NCBI GenBank assembly: GCA_018907035.1
Contig: JACCIC010000206.1
Span: forward strand, 1 to 64,000
Direction: 5' to 3'
Source of the DNA: Sycobia sp. Sy_11
Taxonomy: Eukaryota; Arthropoda; Insecta; Hymenoptera; Epichrysomallidae
Length of the DNA stretch: 64,000 bases
The translations under genes and the position numbers were made by a program. The stretch's first letter is position 1, and each line of letters begins with the position of its first letter. This document shows positions 1 to 10,742 of the stretch, piece by piece. Under the pieces are notes generated by a model, which was given only the letters and a program-made list of their open reading frames with translations, made no database searches and had not been told where the DNA came from.

Positions 1-140
1 TATATCCGTTTTTCATGAATTACTTTTCCCGGGCCTGTGTGTGTTAAGTTTGCGGTGTGTCGCGTGCAGTGTGCGAAGGCGGTAAGCTGGAGCACGAGCT
101 GCAGCCGCCAAACATTTCATTAATCCATATAGCATGTGCT
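1..140. other. Unique sequence at the left edge
   Basis: Mixed-composition DNA with no open frame of note. A possible plus-strand donor (GGCG|GTAAGC) lies near 80-90, but nothing supports an exon. Confidence 0.3.
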
Positions 141-144
141 GTGT

Positions 145-300
145 AGATATATATACATATATATATAGTATATATTTAATATATAATATATATATATATA
201 TTATATGTTCATAATGTGAATGTATATGTATATATTATATGTTTATATATGTGTATATATACGTGTATGTATATGTATATACATGTATACACGTCTTTCA
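145..300. repeat. Imperfect (TA)n with TATG variants
   Basis: A long impure AT-alternating stretch with ATGTATATG variants. The frame through it encodes only Tyr/Ile/Val repeats and is not a gene. Confidence 0.85.
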
Positions 301-442
301 TAAGCGCTTGCCTTCTACTCGCTCGTTTATCATTGCTCTCTTCCATTCTTTTTCTGCCTGTTTCAGCTTAGACTCTCGTATACCTCGCTTGATTAATGCA
401 ATCATTACGCTGCTGTTCTCTCCTTCCTCTCCTCCTTTCTCA

Positions 443-465
443 CTCTCTCTCTCTCTCTCTCTCTT
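443..465. repeat. (CT)n microsatellite
   Basis: Pure CT run inside a longer pyrimidine-rich stretch (about 415-560). Confidence 0.85.
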
Positions 466-704
466 TCCGATTCTCTTCCTTTTCCCCGTTCTCCAGTGCT
501 TTTTTCATTTCGCCCTCACTTCTTTGTTTCTTTCTTGTTCTTCCTTGTTCTCTTTTTGCTCGACGCTAACCCGGGTCTCGTCGATTCGAGGAACGACTCA
601 CATGTGCACTTTATTCACCCGTGCAACCGAGTCGATAATACCGAACAGAATTCGAGGTTCAGACGAGAAATCCTTATTTTTGCTTTATGAACAAAGGCTA
701 TACG

Positions 705-731
<27 letters not shown>
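705..731. repeat. (TA)n microsatellite
   Basis: Thirteen TA units, pure. Confidence 0.9.
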
Positions 732-735
<4 letters not shown>

Positions 736-1226
736 ATGTACGTCACCGAATAATTCTTGAACAACGCAAAATGCGTTGCAAAATTCTATCGGAAATTATA
801 TATGTATACCGCCAACCCAGATTATACTTGCCATGATTTATCCGTACTATTATCCATATATATATATATTATATATATATTAATAATAATAGATTCGTTA
901 TTGGTAAATTAAAACATAGTCAACGGTTGGCGAAATTTGGTCAAGGAGACCTTTCATGATGTGGAGCGGAATCCCACCGACGGGTGCACACATGGCGAAT
1001 GCGAGAGACACGTTGGAACTTCCTCTCGGTCAAAGGGAGCGCGGCAGCCCACCCCGCGAGAAGAACATGAAGAAGGAGTCGGGAAGGAAGATGGAGAAGA
1101 GGAAAGAGATGGCAAAACAGCGGTAAGGGGAGGAGGAAGGGGGAGGCAGGATGGGCGCTCCGAAGCGGTTAAATAATAAAATAAAATAAATACAGTCGAA
1201 CGTGTGCGCGCGGCAGACAGATATAC

Positions 1227-1234
<8 letters not shown>

Positions 1235-1258
<24 letters not shown>

Positions 1259-1389
1259 TCGCAGTCGCACGAGTCAGACGCCGACGGAGTCGCCTGCACC
1301 GGCCCGCGCCTCTGATGCACGGAGATGCGCGCGATAGCCCGAGCAGAGAGACAGAGAGAGACAGAGACAAAGAGAGGAGGGGGTCTTGC
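1235..1389 (+). repeat. 155-bp direct repeat, left copy
   Basis: This copy matches 2920-3074 base for base at a constant offset of 1685. It starts in a GA tract, continues through a CpG-rich unique core (about 1259-1345), returns to GA-rich sequence and ends GGGGGTCTTGC. The perfect identity implies very recent duplication or an assembly error. Confidence 0.95.
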
Positions 1390-2395
1390 CATCACCCTCC
1401 TGTCCAACTCTCCCCCCCCCCCCGCTCATTTTCCCCTCTCCTTCTCCCTCCCACTTCCCCCCCCCCATTACTCCCCTCCCCCCCCATCCCCCCTCACCCA
1501 CCCCCCCTTTTCTCGCACCTTCCGCTCTTCCCCCTCCCCCTCTCTTTTCCCCTCCCCCCCCCCCCCAGACCCACCCACTCCCCCCGCCCTTCCCCCTTTC
1601 CCTTCTTTCTTTCCTTCCCCTCCCCCCACCCCTCCCCCCTTTTCCTCTTGCTCGCCCTTCCCCCTCTTTTTTTTCTCCCACTCCCCTTTTTTCGCATTTA
1701 TTTCCCCCCACCCCTTTCCCTTGTTTCCCCTCTCCTGTATCCCCTCTCCTGATTCGCCTTTCTCCTCCCCCTATCTCCCCGCTCCCCCCTTCCCACCCCC
1801 TATTCCCCCCCCCCCCTTATCTCCTCTTTTCTCTCCCCCCCCACCCCTTTCTTTCGTTTTTAGCCCCCCCCTTTTTTTTACTTTCCACCTCCACTCCTCT
1901 TTCCTTTCTGAACTTAGCCCTCTCCACCTATTTCCCCCTCCCTTTTATCCCTCCACCCTTCCTTCTTCTCTTTCTCCCCCCCCCCACTTCTTTACTTTTT
2001 TCTCTTTTTTATTTTTCCCTTTCCTTTTCTCCCCTTTTCTCTCCCCCCCCCTCTTTTTTTTCTTTTTCCCTCACTCCATCAGCTTCACTCCTTCTTTTTT
2101 CAACTTCCCCCCCCCCGCCTTTTTTTGCACCCCCCTCGCTCTCATTCCGATCACCCCCCCACCTCTCCTCCCAAACCGACCCCCCCCCCCCCCACCTCAC
2201 CGCCCCCCCCCCCCCCCCGTCCCCCCTTCCTTTTTTTCCCTTTCCCTTTTCCTGGCCCCCCCCCCCCCTTCTCTCTCTTCCTGCATCCCATTCGTCCCCC
2301 CCCCCTCCCCCAGTCTTCCCTTTGTCCCCCAACGCGAACCTCTTCTTCGGAGCCCCTTCCACCCACGCCCTTCTTCTTTCATGTCCAGCATATAA
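1390..2395 (+). repeat. Pyrimidine-rich low-complexity block
   Basis: About 1 kb in which the plus strand is almost only C and T, arranged as irregular C-runs (up to about 18) and T-runs, with very few purines. The minus strand is accordingly G/A-rich with many G-runs. Long proline- or glycine-rich frames here are artefacts. The irregular homopolymers look like a poorly read (CT)n/(GA)n array rather than normal DNA, but a true tract cannot be excluded. Confidence 0.85.
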
Positions 2396-2705
2396 CAATC
2401 TTTTTTGTTGCATTCTCCCTTCCTTCCCCCCACACTCCCCCCCAAAAACTTTATTTGTAGATACCGCGACTGCCCGGCTTCGATTATAATTTTGTTGCTT
2501 TTTCCGAGCTAGGAGCTCCATGGAGAGATTTGAAAGGCACACGACCATGAAGAAACAGTAGAGAGGATAATGCTACTCACGTGAATCGTCTAGATCAAAA
2601 GCATCACTGGAGATAGGTTCTTAGCGATGAAAGAGGAAATCTTACGCGAGTAGCAAAACATTGACCAGCCAGATATGATGGTGAAAGTGGATATGTATAT
2701 TACGC
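2396..2705. other. Unique segment inside the repeat-flanked block
   Basis: About 300 bases of normal complexity interrupt the pyrimidine tract. No open frame of note, gene or element was recognised. It is the only part of the bracketed region that could anchor a read or primer uniquely. Confidence 0.6.
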
Positions 2706-2919
2706 CCCGCCTCCCCCTTTTTTTCCCCCCTGCTCCTTTTTTTCTTTCTCTTTTTGCCCCACCTCTCCTTCCCGTCCCTTCCCTCCCCCTTGCCCCCCCC
2801 CCCCCCCCCCCTACCTCCCCCCCCCCCCCGTGCCCCCCCTCCCCCCCCGCCCCCACTCCCCCCCCGTTCCCCCATCTCCCCCCCCCCCTTTCCCTTTCCC
2901 CTCCCGCCCCCTTGCCACC
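2706..2919 (+). repeat. Second pyrimidine-rich block
   Basis: C-run-dominated sequence like 1390-2395, with runs of up to about 18 C, ending at CTTGCCACCA where the right 155-bp repeat begins. Confidence 0.85.
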
Positions 2920-3074
2920 AGAGAGAGAGAAAGAGAGAGAGAGTCGCAGTCGCACGAGTCAGACGCCGACGGAGTCGCCTGCACCGGCCCGCGCCTCTGA
3001 TGCACGGAGATGCGCGCGATAGCCCGAGCAGAGAGACAGAGAGAGACAGAGACAAAGAGAGGAGGGGGTCTTGC
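2920..3074 (+). repeat. 155-bp direct repeat, right copy
   Basis: Identical partner of 1235-1389. On its left is the pyrimidine-rich block; on its right normal sequence resumes (CACATAATGATATAC). Together the copies bracket 1530 bases. Confidence 0.95.
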
Positions 3075-3191
3075 ACATAATGATATACAAATAAAATATA
3101 TCCCGCGCCCTCGCCGATGGCACATGCAGCGGGAGAGTGAGGAGTATGTATATAGCTATAGAGAGTGTTACACAGAGAATATCATCTCTGA

Positions 3192-3290
3192 ATATATATA
3201 TATATATATAGGAGGACACACATGTGCCCGAGTATATATACATAATATATATAAATAATATATAAATATAGGAGGCACCCATTGCCCGAG
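3192..3290. repeat. TA tracts with a duplicated flank
   Basis: A (TA)n run is followed by GGAGGACACACATGTGCCCGA plus G (3211-3232), then more AT-alternating DNA, then a diverged copy GGAGGCACCCATTGCCCGAG (3271-3290). The microsatellite and its right-hand unique flank appear to have been duplicated together. Confidence 0.75.
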
Positions 3291-3340
3291 TTTATTATCT
3301 CGTAACGTCACACATTTCATTTATAATACGCTGCGATGGT

Positions 3341-3420
3341 GGTGTGTGTGTGTGTGTGTGTGTGGGTGTGCGGTGCTTTTCCCGGTGTGTGTGAGTGTAG
3401 GGGGTGTGTGTGGTTTGGCT
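3341..3420. repeat. (GT)n microsatellite, then a degenerate G/T stretch
   Basis: A pure GT run (3341-3364) is followed by GT-rich imperfect sequence to about 3420. Confidence 0.8.
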
Positions 3421-4500
3421 TATTGTAATAACTGCCGTGATGTATCACACATGCCCATATCTCTACGTTGAGTATCGCCGTCCCGCAGGTAACACTGTCG
3501 ACCCCTACGAGTTCCCCTGTCGTATGACGCTGATCCCTGACTGACCTAACATGGGCCTCGTCACCAACTTTTTTGCCTTCTGTGCCCCACTACAGTATAA
3601 TGTAGCAATCACGCCTCTATTGTGTACCAACACCCCCTACGTTCTTGATTTGGTTTGTAATAAAAAGATACTAATATCCTTCTGTGGCATGCCAATCTTA
3701 TATATTCTTTCGCTTGTCTAGGCTACGTACGCCGGCCTGTGATTGCCGCGTGACCCGGCTTCCCCCCCCCGCTGCTCGGTTGATTTTTTTTACGTGTGTC
3801 GTAGTTTTTTCTCGCGCTCTCAGTTCAGCGCTTCTCCCCCTCACCCTGTCTGCAGGCAGCATCCCTCGTCGCGCAGGACCGACGGCCTTGGCCCCCCCGT
3901 CACCTTCAATTTCTCGTTCCCTTGATTTTGATAGCTACGCGGTTTTGTGCTGTGGCCACATAATTTTCTTTATCAGCCTCCCTAAACAATTAGCATTTCT
4001 ATAAGTGTCCCGACTTATTTTAGGTACCCGCAGCCATGGCCCATTCATAGATGTCATTTGTATTAGATATATTTTTGGATATACCTTATTTACCGAGAGA
4101 CAGCATAATTCCTATCATGATACCCAGCATATATAAATTTGCGGATGTGTTCCGCGCATTGACGAGCTGTTGCTTAGAGTCCGTGTGTATATATATTATA
4201 TATATATTTAATTCTGCATAATATATATAGTTTAAATATATAATATCATAAAATAAAATACACTATAAGCGCTAGTACAAGCGACACGGTATATTTAAAT
4301 CTCGGATCGTCGTCCTCATTAGTAGGGTTGCTGTTGGATTTTGTTGGCTCGTATATAGTTCGTTCGGGGCCAGCTTGTTACGGCCCCGAGACTCGACTTG
4401 GGATAAATATATATTTTTTTAATGGCTTATTAGGCCATCCCTTTATTTTTTTCTTTTTTCTTCGTTGTATTACAATATAAAATAACACGAGGTATGGGTT
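3421..4500. other. Unique intronic stretch, no gene seen
   Basis: Mixed composition, with T/C-rich DNA near 3760-3920 and AT-rich DNA at 4010-4280. Open frames are short and unrecognised. Confidence 0.4.
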
Positions 4501-4960
4501 TGGGCAGGGCGGGCGGGTGGCGGGCAACCGTTAAGCGGGGAGTGAGATGAAGCTACAAGGCAGCTCTCCCCCCGAGCCTCTCATTTTGGCGTTGTAACCT
4601 CGCCACTCTCTCCTTACCCGACATCTCTCTCTCTCACCTTCCCCCTCGGCCCCCGGCGGGCGAGGGGCGGAAGGGAGCGAGAGAGTCAGACGGTATTATA
4701 GAGCCGAGCGGAGCCGAGCAGGCCGGACCCGCACGCGCTCCGCCTCCACCACCCGCCGCCCGCGCTCCCCGGCCGCCAGCCGTCGCCGTCGCCACCGCTT
4801 CGACACGATTCATATACGTTCATTACGAATGCATACAAGCACGTTAGATTGTACGTTAGTGCCTTGTAATAAAATATTGTAATGCTGGCCTACTTCTGGA
4901 GGCGCGCGCGCGCGCGCGCAGCGCTCTGTACTCGGCACAATATCTCCCGAGGCATTCTTA
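4501..4960. other. CpG-rich block
   Basis: GC- and CpG-dense, with GGCGGGCG and CCGCCGCC runs and a (GC)n run (about 4902-4919). The composition resembles insect unmethylated regulatory DNA. No coding frame was recognised. Confidence 0.5.
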
Positions 4961-5039
4961 CACACTCCACCTCCCCTCTCGGCCCTCCTCGCGGACGACG
5001 GCGACGACCGACCAACCCCTCACCTCCCCCCTTCCCCAC

Positions 5040-5073
5040 TCTCTCTCTTTCTTCTCTCTCTCTCTCTCTCTCT
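5040..5073. repeat. (CT)n microsatellite
   Basis: CT run with small interruptions. Confidence 0.85.
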
Positions 5074-5123
5074 GTCGCCTCGCTTATAGTGTTTATTTAT
5101 TCCGCGATCGCCCGCGCGGACTG

Positions 5124-5151
5124 ACACACACACACACACACACACACACAC
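5124..5151. repeat. (CA)n microsatellite
   Basis: Fourteen CA units, pure. Confidence 0.9.
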
Positions 5152-5341
5152 GAACAAACAATGGCGAATGTAGGCGATATATATTTGCGCGCGAGTGAGG
5201 CCCCGCGACGGGACCGACGAAACCGAGCGCGGCGGCCAACCCCTTCTCCCCTTCGTCCTTAAGCGCGGTCGAGAGGGAGAGTCGCACAATTCGCGCGCTA
5301 ATTTCTCGTCTTTGGAATTTATTCCGGCTCCACTGTCGCTA

Positions 5342-5410
5342 ATACAAGTACTACTATTACTAACTACTACTATTACTAGTACTACTGTTCAACTAGTATT
5401 ATTATTATAC
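5342..5410. repeat. Imperfect (TAC/TAT)n trinucleotide stretch
   Basis: Degenerate three-base periodicity of TAC, ACT and TAT units. Confidence 0.7.
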
Positions 5411-5570
5411 GAAAACTATTTATACGTGTAAAGATATATATCGAATATAATCGGCGCGTTCGAGAATTTCGGTGCGGATTGAATGTAGCAAGGCGAAGAG
5501 GGAGAGAGCTAGAGGCAGATTTATTGACGAGCAAGAAATACTGCATAGATATAGTTAGCGTTGCATAATT

Positions 5571-5614
5571 TTATATATATATATCTATATATATATATAT
5601 ATATATTATATATA
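5571..5614. repeat. (TA)n microsatellite, compound
   Basis: TA runs broken by ATCTAT and ATTATA. Confidence 0.85.
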
Positions 5615-6430
5615 GCGAGTATACGATCTAATCTATTGATACGGCCGTTCTTTATAATGCTTTTTTATTTTCTCACGAGTATGTTGTTCTGTATTCGGTA
5701 TGAGTAAGACTGCGTTATCAAATGTATATAATTATAATATAACAAGCACGAGAGAAAAGACTTTTTTTTTTAGAGTAATTATATTGTCTTTTTTTTCGTT
5801 CGCAGTGTTGATTTTCTAGACTTATTCGTTTAAATTATTGAGAGAAAAAAAGATTATTCCACAATTTTAGCAAATTTATTGCCGTAATTTTGGTTTTGAA
5901 ACTTTTGAATTTTTCATCGGGCCGATAGAGGTAGTTTAAAGACTTCGTAAGTTCTGCCGCATGATCAAAATTCATAATATTGCGCCAAATAATACTTGAT
6001 AATTTGCATAAATATTAAGATTTATTCCAAAATTATAAAGTTCCATCAAAAATCACTCTGTCGCCGGGGCAGGAACAAAAAAAAGAGGGGGGGGGGAGAA
6101 GAATAAGAAATATAGTCCAATCTAAAGTTTTGAAGAGCGACCCTTTCCTCGCCGCCAAATTTCCAATATTTTATTCTAATGCATAAAATCCCGGTTGTTT
6201 TACGATTTTTCTATACAAAACTTTTCCGGCAATTTAAGTTGGACGTGAAAGTCCCGATTATCGAGTATTTTCCATGGGAAGAGGAGGAGGGGTGGGCGCA
6301 ACCGCAGCTTTCAACGGCTCGATTATATAGTTATCGATATCGCGATCGCCGAGCTGAATAATTAGAATCGCCAATCGCTAAATCGTTCTCCGCCAGATCG
6401 ATGTCCGAGCCGCCCATAGCAGGCTCTGAA
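5615..6430. other. AT-rich unique stretch, no gene seen
   Basis: Low-GC, moderately complex DNA with short A and T runs and a poly-G run (6087-6097). No gene recognised. Confidence 0.4.
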
Positions 6431-7242
6431 GATTTCGCGAGTCTTCGTCTCTCTCTCTCTCTCTTTCTCCCTCTCTCTCTATGACACTCCTAGGCGTAGC
6501 AGCGCATTTTGCCACGCACTGTACCTATACAGTCGGAGGAAGAGGAAGGACGGAGCGAGGGAAGAGCGAGACGACGCGGAAGAAGAAAATATTTCCTTTC
6601 AAAGTGGAATATCCACCCGGTAGCCGAGATAACAATGAAGATTAAAAGTTCCTGAATAACGGTCGCATCAAAGGCCAGCGGGGAGGGGAGTGGGAGGGGG
6701 AGTAGGAGGAGGAGGAGGAGGAGGCGGTTTATAAATAAGATTTTATTCGGAGCCAAAAGCATTTAAAAAGGGGGAGAAAATCGAGCCGGCTACCGGATAG
6801 AATAATAACAATGGCTGCAATACTCGCGCGCGCCGGCTCGCGAACCCGCGTTCCGTCTCTTTCACCTATCCCCTTACCCTCTCCCTCTCGTTCGCCCTGG
6901 CTCACCCCTACCTCCCCCCTCCCCCCTCTCTCATCTATTCCGCTCTCTCCCTCTATCTCGTCTTTATGGTAAGTTTATAGTTTATGCTGTAAATTATTAT
7001 TACCATATATCATGCGCGAAGAATAAGATTTATTAAAACCCTATAGATTGCCACTCGTAGCTGGCAATATATTACAGGTTGTGGGGAGCGGCCGCACGCG
7101 CGCATATAGCAGGGGGGAAGAGAGAGGAGAGAGTGAGGAGGGGGGGCGAAGCCGCGCATACGAGTGTATTTTCGCCTCTCTCTCTTCCCTCTCTCACTCA
7201 CCTTCTCTCTCATTCCACCTTCTTTAAATATATTATATAGCT

Positions 7243-7244
<2 letters not shown>

Positions 7245-7281
<37 letters not shown>
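7245..7281. repeat. (AT)18 microsatellite
   Basis: Pure AT run, 51 bases left of the next TA tract. Confidence 0.9.
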
Positions 7282-7282
<1 letters not shown>

Positions 7283-7332
7283 CTTTTGTGAGCCCCGACT
7301 TCAAGACTGCCCCGTGGAGCGAGCGAGTCCAC

Positions 7333-7335
<3 letters not shown>

Positions 7336-7388
<53 letters not shown>
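7336..7388. repeat. (AT)26 microsatellite
   Basis: Pure AT run of 53 bases. Confidence 0.9.
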
Positions 7389-7395
<7 letters not shown>

Positions 7396-7727
7396 ATATA
7401 TAAGCAACAATCGCGGATAAATCGAGCGCTCGCCCCATTGGCATCGGCGTGTTCGCTCGCCTATGTGGGACTTTTGTGAGCGCGGTCGGTTGCCGATGGA
7501 TACGGGAAGGGGGCGTGATTCGAGGGGATCCACGGTTACGAACGGTGAAGCACCCCCCGCCCCAAAATCTATTCGGCATTATCCGTCATTGATTGCCGTG
7601 AATGGATTCTACATTTAATCTTGGATCTTATTAGTCCGCGATTGTGCTCCGCGGTGGCGGGCGACGCGCTCGCCAAAACTACGCACGGTCGGCACTGACG
7701 GCTTTCTACTCTCGCTTGCTCGCTCAA

Positions 7728-7730
<3 letters not shown>

Positions 7731-7798
<68 letters not shown>
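7731..7798. repeat. (CT)n microsatellite
   Basis: About 68 bases of CT with one TAT-type interruption near 7781-7785. Confidence 0.9.
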
Positions 7799-8272
7799 CC
7801 CGTGTGGGCCTTGGCACATTGTCAGAATTTTCGACACTGCACCCTCTATTCCCTAACCCTACATGCGCTCGGCTAACAATGTTTCCGACGATTCTTATAA
7901 CCTGAATTTAACTTCGATTTCGTTTTATTATACGAAGAATAAAATAAACTTTTGAACTCGTCTTCAAATCCCCACCTCCCTGCTCTTTCATCATCGCCGT
8001 CAATTTTTTTTTTTTCTACTTCCTCCTAGTGCATATATAAGTGAGAATATAAATATGCGCATACGAAGGCATAGGCGCTCTGCAAAGAAAAAGAAAGAAT
8101 GAAAAAAGAACAGACGGAGAATTCATCAAGTGAATGAGGAACAGAGGAGAAGTGCCAGTGAGTGAGAGGGGGAAGGAAAGTCCGATGACCAGAATCTCTT
8201 CCCCCCGCGTGACTCTTTATGGCCCCGCGCGGGAAGGGGAGTGGAGCCAAAAGCATTAAACATCTATAATAC

Positions 8273-8275
<3 letters not shown>

Positions 8276-8321
<46 letters not shown>
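8276..8321. repeat. (TA)n microsatellite
   Basis: Pure, about 46 bases. Confidence 0.9.
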
Positions 8322-8324
<3 letters not shown>

Positions 8325-8519
8325 AATTCGCGCTCCACGCGCACGCGTAAATATAATATCGTGATTATGATTATGGGATCGCCATCTCCGAACACGCACG
8401 CGCTAGAAAGTAAATACACAGGCGCGCGAGGTGCTCGCGAGCACAATATTCTTGCAACAAACGCGCTGCGCAATAATACATATTACACATATGCACACAT
8501 ATATAGACATTTATATATA

Positions 8520-8523
<4 letters not shown>

Positions 8524-8574
<51 letters not shown>
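8524..8574. repeat. (TA)n microsatellite with one TG interruption
   Basis: AT alternation with a single ATGT interruption near 8542-8545. Confidence 0.9.
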
Positions 8575-8577
<3 letters not shown>

Positions 8578-8649
8578 TTATAATAGAGAGAAACATCAAA
8601 AACGCGCGAGTTGTACAAACTACAAAGCGCGACTCGTCGCTATAAGAAA

Positions 8650-8900
8650 GAACGGGGGGAGAGAGGAAGAGAAGAGGGGAGGGATAGAGAGAGAGAGAGA
8701 GAGGAAAGAAAATGGAATCTTGGCACATAGAGAGAGAGAGAGAATAAAAGAGAGGGAGAGAGAAAGAGGAGAGAAGGGGCTATGCGGCGCGCGAGCCGAC
8801 ACACCGAGCAAACAGAGAGAAGGAGAGACGGTGGGAGGGATAAGGGGCAGGGAAATGGGGGGGGGGAGTTGAGCAGCGAGAGGGAGAGAGAACCCCTACG
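8650..8900. repeat. GA-rich low-complexity region
   Basis: Purine-dominated plus strand with many GAGAG units, including short pure (GA)n runs near 8688-8703 and 8730-8744. Confidence 0.8.
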
Positions 8901-9356
8901 TACATTAAAATATTATTCTCAGATGAAATACCGGGTGGGACCCGCGTCGGCATAGCCGAGGTATATTTTTAGACCTTATATAAATACACGAATCATAATG
9001 AACGGGCTCCCTGACGCTCGTGTGCCGTCCGTGTGCCCGTGCGCGTCTGTGCGCGATGCGAGCGCTTCGTCTACGTTCTGCGTGTCTGCCCTCCCCCCCC
9101 CCTCCGTACAAACCCGCCCGCAGTCTTTGTATTTCCGTTCTGCGCACATTATAAAGTATAACAAACGCGCGCGTCTTCGCTACGCGCGCGCGTGTACGCT
9201 TGTATACGGGATATGCAGAGCGTCCACGTACGGGTCGGCGCCTGGATTGCGCGTCTTTCCTCCCCTCCCACCCCTCTGCACTTAATTGGCGCGCATCCTT
9301 GCCATCGGTCGTCGATTCGGCCGGTAGGGATTAAACGGTGTGTGTATATATATGTC

Positions 9357-9357
<1 letters not shown>

Positions 9358-9397
<40 letters not shown>
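9358..9397. repeat. (TA)n microsatellite
   Basis: Pure, 40 bases. Confidence 0.9.
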
Positions 9398-9398
<1 letters not shown>

Positions 9399-9531
9399 GG
9401 CCGTATCCGCCAATCGGTATATATCTATCGGTTATTCCGACTTTCCGACCAATGTATATTGTACCGACGAGCCTTTTAAATTTACCGCGCGATTTAATAT
9501 ACAATTGACGTCAAGGGGAGAGAGAGGGAGG

Positions 9532-9536
<5 letters not shown>

Positions 9537-9570
<34 letters not shown>
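9537..9570. repeat. (GA)n microsatellite
   Basis: Pure GA run. A CRE palindrome TGACGTCA lies 23 bases to its left (9506-9513). Confidence 0.9.
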
Positions 9571-9571
<1 letters not shown>

Positions 9572-9741
9572 AGAAATTATCTTAAAGCCTCGGCTTTTAA
9601 CAAAATGGTTTATTTCCACTATGGAAGCTGCGCGCGAAAGGGGATGGCGGTAGGGGAGAGAAAAGCTCGCCGCTTAGTTCATGCGCGTATATAGAAAGTG
9701 TATATAACATACGCGCGTGGATGAGCACAGACGAATCCTGC

Positions 9742-9789
<48 letters not shown>
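9742..9789. repeat. Compound (AT)8(GT)16 microsatellite
   Basis: An AT run passes directly into a GT run, a junction type expected when one repeat arises from the other by point change and slippage. Confidence 0.9.
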
Positions 9790-9793
<4 letters not shown>

Positions 9794-10139
9794 ATAATGT
9801 AGAAGCTAAGAAAAACAAATTGTTGGCGTTAATAAACAGAAGGAAATTATTTACGACGCCCCTCCGTGCAAAATGAATGAGCCGCGCGCCGCTCGGGCAG
9901 AGTCGGCCTTTACACACAAAGTCCCCTCGCTCTCCCGAAGAATACGCCGCCGCCTCGCTCTTCTTTCCTCTTTCTCCAGGGGCCGGGGCAAAGTTAAATG
10001 CAGCCGGGGATAGCGCAGGAGGGGTTAGGGGGGGAGAGGGGGCTTATATACTCGGGGGCTTGTTTAACCTGGACAATGTATTCTATAAATGTGGCCATAA
10101 AAAATGCACGACTGACCTCGACGAGCCTATGACAACTAT

Positions 10140-10740
10140 AATTTTAAATAGCGAGCCGAGCGCGGGCCGCTTCCTCTCCTCTTCCACCCCACGCCCCCTA
10201 GCCGCCTCCTCCACCTTCGCGAGGTACCTCGCCACGCGCACACACCCGTGCGCGCGTATACGTAGGCGTACTTGCACGACAAGCGCGTACGTGTACGTAC
10301 GATTTGCCCACGTGCGCGGCGGCTACGCGGACCGGCGGACTCGATTGCATAATAGACGAGGTCCGCGGACGCGCGCGCACCGCGCATCATCCCCGCTCCC
10401 CCCCCCCTCCGCCCCGATTTCTTCGCCTCTGCGCAAGCGCCCCCTCCGTCCGTCGCGTACGCTCTCCGCGCGCGAGCGCGCGAGATTCAAACGATGCCGC
10501 GGTTGCTCGCGCAATTCGCCGGATTCGCGCGTGAGACGCTCGCGTCGCTTCCTCCGCTCAATCTCAATACCGACCGGCCCGGCGGAGTCGGAGACGCGAT
10601 TTCCCAAGCGGCGGACCTTCCGGTACCGCGAACGTAACCGTGGCTCCCGAGACGTAAGTGCAGTTAATTTCCGCGCGGACGGGCTCGCAGACGCGAAGGT
10701 GAAAGTAGAAATGGAGCGCGAGCGCATGGGTTGATCGCGC
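10140..10740. other. CpG-rich block
   Basis: CpG-dense unique DNA. An open plus-strand frame (9877-10734) crosses it but is Arg/Ser/Pro-dominated, resembles no family and has equally long frames opposite, so I do not call it a gene. Confidence 0.5.
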
Positions 10741-10742
10741 AA

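Noticed and set aside
1325..2489. 350-370-residue proline/serine/phenylalanine frames in the pyrimidine block
   Set aside because: Any frame through C/T-only DNA lacks stops on that strand; there is no protein-like composition.
9877..10734. 285-residue plus-strand frame
   Set aside because: Arg/Ser/Pro-rich reading of CpG-dense DNA with comparable frames on the other strand; no motif recognised.
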